NCBI GenBank assembly: GCA_947499595.1
Contig: CANMOY010000003.1
Span: 248,001 to 312,000, forward strand
DNA: 64,000 bases
Origin: an uncultured Mesonia sp.
GTDB lineage: Bacteria > Bacteroidota > Bacteroidia > Flavobacteriales > Flavobacteriaceae
Direction of reading: 5' to 3'
The notes under the pieces are model-generated. The model made no database searches, was not told where the DNA came from, and saw nothing but the letters and a program-made list of their open reading frames with translations. Positions 24,717 to 31,669 of this stretch are shown here, piece after piece. A program made the position numbers and the translations under genes. Position 1 is the stretch's first letter, and every line of letters begins with the position of its first letter.

Positions 24717-26078
24717 GTGGGAAGTGAGACAGAAATAGCAAAAAAAGTAGCCTTTTATACCTTAGGTTGTAAGTTGAATTTTTCGGAAACCTCTACTATT
24801 GCTCGTTCTTTTGAGCAGGAAGGTTTTAATCGGGTAGAATTTCATGAGTCGGCCGATATATATGTGATCAATACGTGTAGTGTAACCGAAAACGCCGATA
24901 AGCGTTTTAAGGGTATTGTAAAACAGGCGCAGAAAGTAAATCCAGATGCTTTTGTGATTGCAGTAGGCTGTTATGCGCAACTCAAGCCTGAAGAGCTAGC
25001 CGATGTAAACGGCGTAGACCTGGTTTTAGGAGCAACCGAAAAGTTTAAAATCACGCATTATCTGAATGATTTGTTAGCCCAACCCAAGCTCGATGGCGGA
25101 AATGGTTTAGTACACGCTTGCGAAATTGATGAAGCCGACTTTTATGTGGGAAGTTATAGTATTGGCGACAGAACCCGGGCTTTTCTAAAAGTACAAGACG
25201 GTTGCGACTATAAATGTACCTACTGTACTATACCGCTGGCACGGGGAATATCGCGTAGTGATACCTTACCTAATGTATTGAAAAATGCTGCCGAAATCGC
25301 CGCACAAGATATCAAAGAGATTGTGCTAACCGGAGTAAATATTGGCGATTATGGAAAAGGTGAGTTTGGCAATAAAAAGCATGAGCATACTTTTTATGAA
25401 TTGGTACAGGCTCTAGATGAAGTACCTGGTATAGAGCGTTTGCGTATTTCGAGTATAGAACCCAATTTGCTGAAAAATGAAACCATAGATTTTGTAGCAC
25501 AAAGCCGCAGTTTTGTGCCGCATTTTCATATTCCGCTGCAAAGCGGTAGCGATGCGATGCTTAAATTAATGCGTCGCCGGTATATGAGTGATTTGTATGT
25601 AAATAGGGTACAGGCTATAAAAGCGGCAATGCCGCACGCTTGTATAGGGGTAGATGTGATTGTAGGATTTCCCGGTGAAACCGAAGAACATTTCTTAGAG
25701 ACCTATAATTTCTTAAACGATTTACCTATTTCTTATTTACACGTATTTACTTACTCTGAGCGTGAGAATACGCCAGCGGCCAGTATGCCAGAAGTAGTGC
25801 CCTTAAAGCAACGCAAAAAACGAAGCAAAATGCTACGTGGCTTGTCGGCTAAAAAGCGACGTGCTTTTTATGAAGAGCAATTGGGTAGTGAACGTAGTGT
25901 GTTATTTGAAGGCGAAAATAAAGCCGGTTATATACATGGGTTTACCGAAAACTATGTGAAAGTAAAAATGCCGTGGGATCCTAGTTTTGTGAATACCATT
26001 CACCGTATAAAATTAACCGAAATAGACGAAGACGGCTTGGTGCGCTTTGATTTTGTAGGCGAAGAGGCGGCGATTTAA
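24717..26078 (+). CDS. mtaB: tRNA t6A37 methylthiotransferase MtaB
   Basis: Radical-SAM enzyme that converts t6A37 to ms2t6A37 in tRNAs. N-terminal UPF0004 domain with three cluster cysteines: LGCKLNFSET, NTCSVTENADKRF and VGCYAQLKP. The radical-SAM motif CDYKCTYCTIPLARG gives CxxxCxxC, and the C-terminal TRAM region ends the protein. The signature 'CKLN-E/S' and the NTCSVTxxAD segment place it in the MtaB clade, not MiaB or RimO. 453 residues with a GTG start at 24717. Its 3' end overlaps the convergent gene by four bases. Confidence 0.92.
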   Translation: MGSETEIAKKVAFYTLGCKLNFSETSTIARSFEQEGFNRVEFHESADIYVINTCSVTENADKRFKGIVKQAQKVNPDAFVIAVGCYAQLKPEELADVNGVDLVLGATEKFKITHYLNDLLAQPKLDGGNGLVHACEIDEADFYVGSYSIGDRTRAFLKVQDGCDYKCTYCTIPLARGISRSDTLPNVLKNAAEIAAQDIKEIVLTGVNIGDYGKGEFGNKKHEHTFYELVQALDEVPGIERLRISSIEPNLLKNETIDFVAQSRSFVPHFHIPLQSGSDAMLKLMRRRYMSDLYVNRVQAIKAAMPHACIGVDVIVGFPGETEEHFLETYNFLNDLPISYLHVFTYSERENTPAASMPEVVPLKQRKKRSKMLRGLSAKKRRAFYEEQLGSERSVLFEGENKAGYIHGFTENYVKVKMPWDPSFVNTIHRIKLTEIDEDGLVRFDFVGEEAAI

Positions 26079-26383
26079 AGCGACATTCCCATAGGAATTA
26101 AATCGTCATATTGTTTTTTGCGGGCCTTAAAAAAGCGGGCTACTTCTTTACCGGTGGGCACAATTTTTAATCGGCCTAAGCTGCGAACATAATCAAATAC
26201 TTGTTCTAGAAAGGCGTCTACTTGTACGGTGGTTAAACCTTCTGGCGGATTTTGATGCAAGCGAGAAAGAAATATTTTGCGTTCTTGTTTGCTGTATTCA
26301 ATTGCGATGAATACTTGATCTACTTGGGCTTCAAATTGTCTGATGAATTCATTGTCTTTTAAAGGGGCGGTAATACTGGGCAT
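26075..26383 (-). CDS. Conserved hypothetical protein, 102 aa
   Basis: I do not recognise the family. The protein is soluble, mostly helical by composition, with a basic C-terminal segment (VARFFKARKKQYDDL). No signal peptide, membrane segment or Cys. It converges on mtaB with a 4-bp overlap and has its own ~240-bp upstream region. Codon use matches neighbours and the frame is clean, so it is probably real. Confidence 0.6.
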   Translation of the reverse strand: MPSITAPLKDNEFIRQFEAQVDQVFIAIEYSKQERKIFLSRLHQNPPEGLTTVQVDAFLEQVFDYVRSLGRLKIVPTGKEVARFFKARKKQYDDLIPMGMSL

Positions 26384-26603
26384 AATTTATAAATTTTAAA
26401 CAGATTAGTTTTAGCGTTAATCAACTCATAAACAGGTATAAAGATACGAAAAATTATCGGGTACGGGAGTAAAGGAGTAGACTTTGACGTTTCTTTAAGG
26501 CTTGATTTTTAGGGGCGGCTTTAGTTTTTACGCTTAGGCGGATTAAAAAAGTTAATCTATATATTTTCTGACCAACAAGAGGCTTTTTTTAGTATATTCC
26601 TAT

Positions 26604-26611
26604 TAGATTTG
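26604..26611 (+). promoter_or_regulatory. -7 box for the alpha/beta hydrolase gene
   Basis: TAGATTTG fits TAnnTTTG and is 13 bp before the ATG at 26625. A T-run at 26584-26590 may serve as a weak -33 box. Confidence 0.5.
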
Positions 26612-26624
26612 TGTCGAGTAAATT

Positions 26625-27344
26625 ATGTTAAACGATTCGTCTACATCGGTGGAAACCCCACCAGCAGTAAAACAAAAAATACCGGTTTATTTTATGCCCG
26701 GTATGGCTGCTAGTCCGGCTATTTTTGAATACCTGCAATTGGATGAAGATCGGTTTGATTTGGTGTATTTGTCGTGGAAGATGCCCGAAGGGGGAGAAAG
26801 TCTAAAGCATTATGTGAAGCGCTATCTGCCCGAAATCAAACACGAGCAGCCGGTATTAATCGGAGTGTCTTTTGGCGGAATAATCGTGCAAGAGTTAGCT
26901 CAATTGGTAGCCGTACGCCGAGTGATTATTATTTCGAGTATCAAAACGCACTTAGAGATGCCCAGACGCTTGCGTTGGGCAAAGAGTATGAAATTGTATA
27001 AGCTTTTACCTACTCAATGGGCACAGAAGATTGAAAGCCTATCTGACTGGCCAGTAGGAAACTACACGCGCAAGCGGGCGAAGTGGTATAAAAAATACCT
27101 GAGTGTGCATCAAAAAGAATATTTAGATTGGTCTTTGGAGCAAATCTTGCATTGGAAACAAGAAAAACCATTGCCTGGTTTGGTGCATATACATGGTACC
27201 GAAGACCCTATTTTTCCGGTGAAATATATCCAAAACTATATTCCGGTGCAAGGTGGTACGCATGCGATGATTATCGAGCGTTTTAGGTGGTTTAATGAGC
27301 ACTTGCCCGCTTATATAGAGCAAGGCGTGCTGGTAGATGAATAA
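26625..27344 (+). CDS. Alpha/beta hydrolase
   Basis: 239 residues. Nucleophile elbow IGVSFGGII (G-x-S-x-G), an aspartate in HGTEDPIFPV and a histidine in QGGTHAMIIERF complete the Ser-Asp-His triad in the right order. The strand before the oxyanion hole, VYFMPGMAASPAIF, is also typical. No signal peptide, so cytoplasmic. Substrate unknown. Followed at 21 bp by the lytic transglycosylase gene, suggesting one transcript. Confidence 0.8.
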   Translation: MLNDSSTSVETPPAVKQKIPVYFMPGMAASPAIFEYLQLDEDRFDLVYLSWKMPEGGESLKHYVKRYLPEIKHEQPVLIGVSFGGIIVQELAQLVAVRRVIIISSIKTHLEMPRRLRWAKSMKLYKLLPTQWAQKIESLSDWPVGNYTRKRAKWYKKYLSVHQKEYLDWSLEQILHWKQEKPLPGLVHIHGTEDPIFPVKYIQNYIPVQGGTHAMIIERFRWFNEHLPAYIEQGVLVDE

Positions 27345-27365
27345 GAAAAAGAAAAAAATATACGT

Positions 27366-28334
27366 ATGAAGAGGATGAATCGGTTTTTAAGTGTTGTAGG
27401 GGTGATTGCCCTTAGTGGAATTGGAGCGCTGGCGCTGAGTAGTTACCAGCAGCATAATGATTATGAAGCCCTAATTGAAAAGGACTTGCTGCCCAAAAAA
27501 GCGGAGCCGCATGTAAAAGATTATAAAGTGTATGCCTTGCCTATACCCGAAAACATCAATTTTGCCGGGGAGGCGGTGCCTTTAGACAATCCGGATATTC
27601 GGGAGCGACTCGATCGAGAAATGTTGGTGAATACCTATTGGCAGTCAAATGGCTTGTTGTTACTCAAACGCATGAACAAGTACTTTCCTATTATCGAACC
27701 GATTTTAGCGAAGCATGGTGTCCCCGATGATTTTAAATACTTGGCCGTTGCCGAAAGTGGCTTAATGCCAGTGGTGTCGCCTGCGGGCGCTACAGGTTTT
27801 TGGCAAATAATGAAAACCACGGGGCGGGAGTACGGCTTAGAAATCAATGACAATATTGATGAACGCTATCATATCGCCAAATCGACGGAAGTGGCTTGTG
27901 CTTATTTGAAAAAAGCCAAAGAAGAGTTGGGAAGTTGGACACTTGCTGCCGCTGCTTATAATGCAGGAAATTATGGTATTCGTAAACAGCAAGATCGCCA
28001 AGAGGTAAATGATTATTACGACCTGTTGTTGAATATAGAAACCGGTAGATATGTGTTCCGTATTTTAGCGATTAAAACGATTTTTAGTCAGCCAAAAGCC
28101 TATGGTTTTCACTTTAATAAAGAAGATTTGTATAGTCCGGTGCCCACCAGAACCGTGGTGGTAGATACACCCGTAACTAACTTTGCCCGTTTTGCTAAGA
28201 AAATGGATATCAATTATAAGATTTTAAAAATTCATAACCCTTGGTTGCGCGAAGCGCACCTCGACAATGCCTTGCGTAAGGCCTACGAATTGGAAATTCC
28301 ACTTGATGAGGTGTATACCTACCAACCCGAATGA
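27366..28334 (+). CDS. Lytic transglycosylase (SLT domain)
   Basis: 322-residue peptidoglycan-cleaving enzyme. An N-terminal membrane anchor or signal segment (residues 7-27, FLSVVGVIALSGIGALALS) sends it to the periplasm. The SLT domain has the catalytic Glu at about 130 in LAVAESGLMP, then SPAGATGFWQIM and TLAAAAYNAGNYGI, the invariant GxWQxM and AYNxG signatures of MltD/Slt-type enzymes. No LysM domain remains at the C-terminus, which makes it shorter than MltD. Stop overlaps the next start as ATGA. Confidence 0.88.
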   Translation: MKRMNRFLSVVGVIALSGIGALALSSYQQHNDYEALIEKDLLPKKAEPHVKDYKVYALPIPENINFAGEAVPLDNPDIRERLDREMLVNTYWQSNGLLLLKRMNKYFPIIEPILAKHGVPDDFKYLAVAESGLMPVVSPAGATGFWQIMKTTGREYGLEINDNIDERYHIAKSTEVACAYLKKAKEELGSWTLAAAAYNAGNYGIRKQQDRQEVNDYYDLLLNIETGRYVFRILAIKTIFSQPKAYGFHFNKEDLYSPVPTRTVVVDTPVTNFARFAKKMDINYKILKIHNPWLREAHLDNALRKAYELEIPLDEVYTYQPE

Positions 28335-29788
28335 TAGACTTTATAAGTAATAATTGGCTCATTAGCCTATTGATTCTGAATTACCTTTTGGCGATAGGTA
28401 CGGCCTTTTTTGTGATTCGCAACAATGGGAATCCGGTTTCTACGCTTTCTTATGTATTGGGTTTGTTGCTTTTTCCTTTTGTTGGCCTTTTGGTGTATTT
28501 GTTTTTTGGTCAGGAATACCGCAAAGATAAAATGTTTAAACGCCAAGGGGTGTTTAATCATAAAATCATCAAGAAGTGGGAGAAAAAGCTGTTGGTAGAT
28601 GAGGAGTCGCTCGAAAAGTATGAAGAGTCTTTTCTTGAGCAGTACTCAGCTGTGGTGGGTTTGGTGCAAAACACCCAACGTAAACCGCTGACTTTTGGCA
28701 ATGATGTGCGTTTGCTCAACAATGGAGATGAGAAATTCGAGGCGCTTTTTGATGCCCTACGTAAAGCCCAGCGTTTTATACATTTAGAATATTATATTTT
28801 TGGTCAGGGTGAAATCGGTAAACAATTGCTTGATTTGCTTTGTGAACGCGCTCAAGAGGGAGTTGCTGTAAAGGTAATTTATGATTATGTAGGTAGTCAA
28901 TTAGCAAGTCGTGATAAGAAGAGGTTAGAGGAGGCGGGAGTAGAAATTTATCCGTTTATGCCCGTATGGTTTCCTAATCTCACGCGTAAACTAAACTATC
29001 GCGACCATCGCAAACTTTGTGTGATTGATGGGAGCATCGGATTTGTGGGAGGCATTAACGTGAGCGATGAATATGTAAATAGCCTTAACGATTCTTTTTG
29101 GCGCGACATTCACTTGCGGTTAGAAGGAAATGTAGTCAAATCATTACACGCTCATTTTTTATTGAATTGGAATTTTGTAACCGGTTCAAAAGAAATAAGT
29201 ATAGCCGAAGATTATTTTCCTAAAATTAAAGACTGCGGCGAGATTGCCATGCAAATCGTTGCCAGCGGCCCAGATTCCGACAGTCCGCACATAATGCGGG
29301 CCTTGTTTACGGCTATCAATCAGGCACGTGAGAGCATTTTAATCACCACCCCTTATTTTATTCCTAATGAGCCTATGCTGGTTGCCCTAAAAACCGCAGC
29401 AGCACGTGGAGTTGATATTCAACTTATGTGTCCGCGTGACGGAGATTCTTGGGCTGCGAAGTATGCGACGCATTCCTATTTTCGGGATATATTGGCTTCT
29501 GGTATTCGCATATTTCATTATTGTAAAGGCATGTTGCATGCTAAGACGATGCTCATTGACGGTCAGTTATGCAGTGTAGGTACTTCTAATTTTGACTACC
29601 GCAGTTTTGAAATCAATTTTGAAATCAACGCTTTGATATATAACGAAAATTTTACTCAGAAAATGCAAGAGCATTTTGAAAAGGACAAGCAAGATTGCGA
29701 AGAAGTGCTGTTAGAGCTCTGGTTAGAACGACCTTTAAAGGAAAAGATAAAAGAATCTTTCTCTAGGCTATGGGCTCCCTTACTGTAG
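28331..29788 (+). CDS. cls: Cardiolipin synthase
   Basis: 485-residue phospholipase-D-superfamily enzyme that joins two phosphatidylglycerols. Two N-terminal membrane segments (about 8-28 and 40-60), then two HKD motifs: HRKLCVIDG (His226, Lys228, Asp233) and HAKTMLIDG (His403, Lys405, Asp410). The downstream SFEINFEINALIYN segment is also typical of ClsA. Coupled by ATGA to the lytic transglycosylase gene, an envelope-maintenance pairing. Ends two bases before a convergent gene, with no terminator in between. Confidence 0.93.
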   Translation: MIDFISNNWLISLLILNYLLAIGTAFFVIRNNGNPVSTLSYVLGLLLFPFVGLLVYLFFGQEYRKDKMFKRQGVFNHKIIKKWEKKLLVDEESLEKYEESFLEQYSAVVGLVQNTQRKPLTFGNDVRLLNNGDEKFEALFDALRKAQRFIHLEYYIFGQGEIGKQLLDLLCERAQEGVAVKVIYDYVGSQLASRDKKRLEEAGVEIYPFMPVWFPNLTRKLNYRDHRKLCVIDGSIGFVGGINVSDEYVNSLNDSFWRDIHLRLEGNVVKSLHAHFLLNWNFVTGSKEISIAEDYFPKIKDCGEIAMQIVASGPDSDSPHIMRALFTAINQARESILITTPYFIPNEPMLVALKTAAARGVDIQLMCPRDGDSWAAKYATHSYFRDILASGIRIFHYCKGMLHAKTMLIDGQLCSVGTSNFDYRSFEINFEINALIYNENFTQKMQEHFEKDKQDCEEVLLELWLERPLKEKIKESFSRLWAPLL

Positions 29789-29790
29789 GC

Positions 29791-30456
29791 CTAAGGACTA
29801 GCCAATAGTACCTGTACTCCTTTTTTAAATTGCTGAACATTGAATTGTACTGCATTTTTTATGTCTTGTTCAATATGAGGTTTAGGCAGGTGTTCAATAC
29901 CTAAAATCTCTTTTTCTTGACTGATGTAAAAAGTAGTAGGAAGACCTAAGGAATGCTTCATTGTTTTTACCAAATGCGCTTCACGGTTGCTTAGTTCATC
30001 TACATACAGTACATGCACAAATCGATTGTATTTACGGCTCACTCTGCGCGCTTGTTTACGTTTATCCCAGAACAAGACCACGAAATCAATTTCTTTTTTA
30101 TATTTTTTTGCTAAGGCATTTAGCGATTGCACTTCACCTTTGCTCGCCACACACCAAGAAGCGTAGGTCATTAGGTACATTGGTTTTTTAAAATCGTTAA
30201 AGCAGGTTTTACCAGTGCGGACACAAGAAACCTTGAAATTATCGAGATAGGTTCCGCGCAACTGGTGATTCACCAAAGAATCGAATAAAATTTGTGCGCG
30301 TTCATAATCTTTATGTCGATAAGCCTTACGAGCTTTCTTTTTGTAGGTTTTTATATGCTTGCCTATAGCTTCAGAAAACAACACCTCTTGTTGCTTGGTG
30401 TCTTGGCTCCAAGCAAAAAAAGGTAGTAAAATGAGTAATAGTAAAAGTTTTTGCAT
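29791..30456 (-). CDS. Secreted thioredoxin-fold protein with CxxS active site
   Basis: 221 residues from the ATG at 30456, which starts a clean signal peptide (MQKLLLLLILLPFFAWSQ). The upstream in-frame start at 30519 would add 21 hydrophobic residues and is less likely. A TlpA-like fold is suggested by KPMYLMTYASWCVASKGE and by GLPTTFYISQEKEILG, which holds the cis-Pro. The active site reads Cys102-Val-Ala-Ser105, so the resolving Cys is missing and a dithiol exchange is not possible. Cys78 and Cys85 precede the domain. Role unknown; could be a monothiol reductase or a non-redox binding protein. Confidence 0.7.
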   Translation of the reverse strand: MQKLLLLLILLPFFAWSQDTKQQEVLFSEAIGKHIKTYKKKARKAYRHKDYERAQILFDSLVNHQLRGTYLDNFKVSCVRTGKTCFNDFKKPMYLMTYASWCVASKGEVQSLNALAKKYKKEIDFVVLFWDKRKQARRVSRKYNRFVHVLYVDELSNREAHLVKTMKHSLGLPTTFYISQEKEILGIEHLPKPHIEQDIKNAVQFNVQQFKKGVQVLLASP

Positions 30457-30546
30457 ATTTACCGAATTAATCATCAATAAATATATAAAAAAAATGCGTA
30501 AAAAATAAATTCTACGCATTAGTATTAGGGATGTGATAGCTATCGT

Positions 30547-31062
30547 TTAGATCCGCTTCATTTGCTGCTTCATCATTTTGATTTGATCGGCAAGCATATT
30601 ATGTTTATCTAAAGTTTTAGCTTCTTTCAATAAGATTTGTGCCTCGCGCTTACGTCTTTTGGTCATCGCTATTCCGGCAAGGTTTAATTTAGCCATGGCT
30701 AGGTCTTGGCTCATCGATAGGCCTAGTTTAATGGCGCGTTTAAAATATTTTTCGGCTTTAGTCATATTTTTTTGCGATACCATTAAACCGTGGAGGTACC
30801 AGTAATACCCCTGTTGTTTTTGCACCAATGCCGATTCAGGTTTTTTAATTTTATCGAGCCATTTTTTAGCTCCGTCAAAGTCTTGTTTACGCAGGCGTAA
30901 AAAAGCCAGTAGAATCAATTCATTTTTAAAATAAAGGAAAACAAAAATAGCAGCAAGCAAAATTAGAAAAATACCGTTTCCAATTTGGCCTTCTATAAAT
31001 TGATAAATCGCAAAGGCAAAAATGGCCCCAGCTAAAACCAGTTTAAGGTTCTTATTAAACAT
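30547..31062 (-). CDS. Small membrane protein with TPR-like region
   Basis: 171 residues. Two membrane helices near the N-terminus (about 8-22 and 28-45), then a cytoplasmic or periplasmic helical part with TPR-like units: GYYWYLHGLMVSQKNMTKAE and ALKLNLAGIAMTKRRKREAQ-type spacing (the latter read as AMAKLNLAGIAMTKRRKREA). Very basic overall. A scaffolding role is the most one can infer. A -7 box TACCTTTG lies 23 bp upstream on the same strand. Confidence 0.65.
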   Translation of the reverse strand: MFNKNLKLVLAGAIFAFAIYQFIEGQIGNGIFLILLAAIFVFLYFKNELILLAFLRLRKQDFDGAKKWLDKIKKPESALVQKQQGYYWYLHGLMVSQKNMTKAEKYFKRAIKLGLSMSQDLAMAKLNLAGIAMTKRRKREAQILLKEAKTLDKHNMLADQIKMMKQQMKRI

Positions 31063-31084
31063 AATTTGTTTTTTTTAATGTCCG

Positions 31085-31092
31085 CAAAGGTA
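31085..31092 (-). promoter_or_regulatory. -7 box for the TPR-like membrane protein gene
   Basis: On the minus strand this reads TACCTTTG, an exact TAnnTTTG, 22 bp before the ATG at 31062. A -33 TTTG is not evident. The rest of the 345-bp gap (31063-31407) shows only the rpmH promoter. Confidence 0.5.
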
Positions 31093-31301
31093 AGAAAAAA
31101 AATGAATGCCGTATCGGTGAAAAAGGGCTAAACCCACTAGATTGGATACTAGGGAGGCTTGAGAATTATTTTTGATGCCTAAGAGAAGCTAAGAATTAAG
31201 ATTTAAAGTGCCTAAAACCAAGTATTTATTTGTTACTTTGCCCAGGCGATGAAAAGCCATTTGGTTTGCTTTAAAAAAACCGTAAAAAAATTAATATTCC
31301 A

Positions 31302-31332
31302 TTTGTGAGACTAAAAACTTGTTGTATATTTG
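31302..31332 (+). promoter_or_regulatory. rpmH promoter, exact consensus
   Basis: TTTG (31302-31305), exactly 19 bases, then TATATTTG (31325-31332): a perfect match to the Bacteroidota vegetative promoter. The rpmH ATG is 75 bp downstream. Confidence 0.85.
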
Positions 31333-31407
31333 CCCGCAGTTTAAAAGCAGCAAGGCTTTTATATTTTTAGAATTAAGATTTCAACAGAAGATTAAAGATA
31401 TTTTAAG

Positions 31408-31566
31408 ATGAAAAGAACGTTTCAACCCTCGAAAAGAAAAAGAAAAAATAAGCACGGCTTTAGAGAGCGTATGGCCAGTGTTAACGGTCGCAAAGTGCTT
31501 GCAAGAAGAAGAGCTAAAGGTAGAAAGAAACTTTCTGTTTCTTCAGAAAATAGACATAAGCACTAA
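31408..31566 (+). CDS. rpmH: 50S ribosomal protein L34
   Basis: 52-residue, extremely basic protein: [18 protein letters not shown], then [20 protein letters not shown], which is the invariant L34 core. The extra C-terminal tail ([11 protein letters not shown]) is usual in flavobacteria. It binds 23S rRNA in the large subunit. Preceded by a consensus promoter and followed by a strong terminator, so it is transcribed alone here; dnaA/rnpA, its neighbours in many bacteria, are not adjacent. Confidence 0.97.
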   Translation: MKRTFQPSKRKRKNKHGFRERMASVNGRKVLARRRAKGRKKLSVSSENRHKH

Positions 31567-31595
31567 TAATGATTGTGTTATCAAAATTTTTTAAA

Positions 31596-31624
31596 GGTGT
31601 TACCAGTGGTAACGCCTTTTTTTA
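31596..31624 (+). terminator. rpmH intrinsic terminator
   Basis: GGTGTTACC / GGTAACGCC stem (one G-T pair) with a 3-nt loop, followed by seven T. A-rich tract before the stem. Confidence 0.85.
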
Positions 31625-31669
31625 TATCTAGAATCTACTTAAATTTAAACATCTATAACTGCTAGCGTT

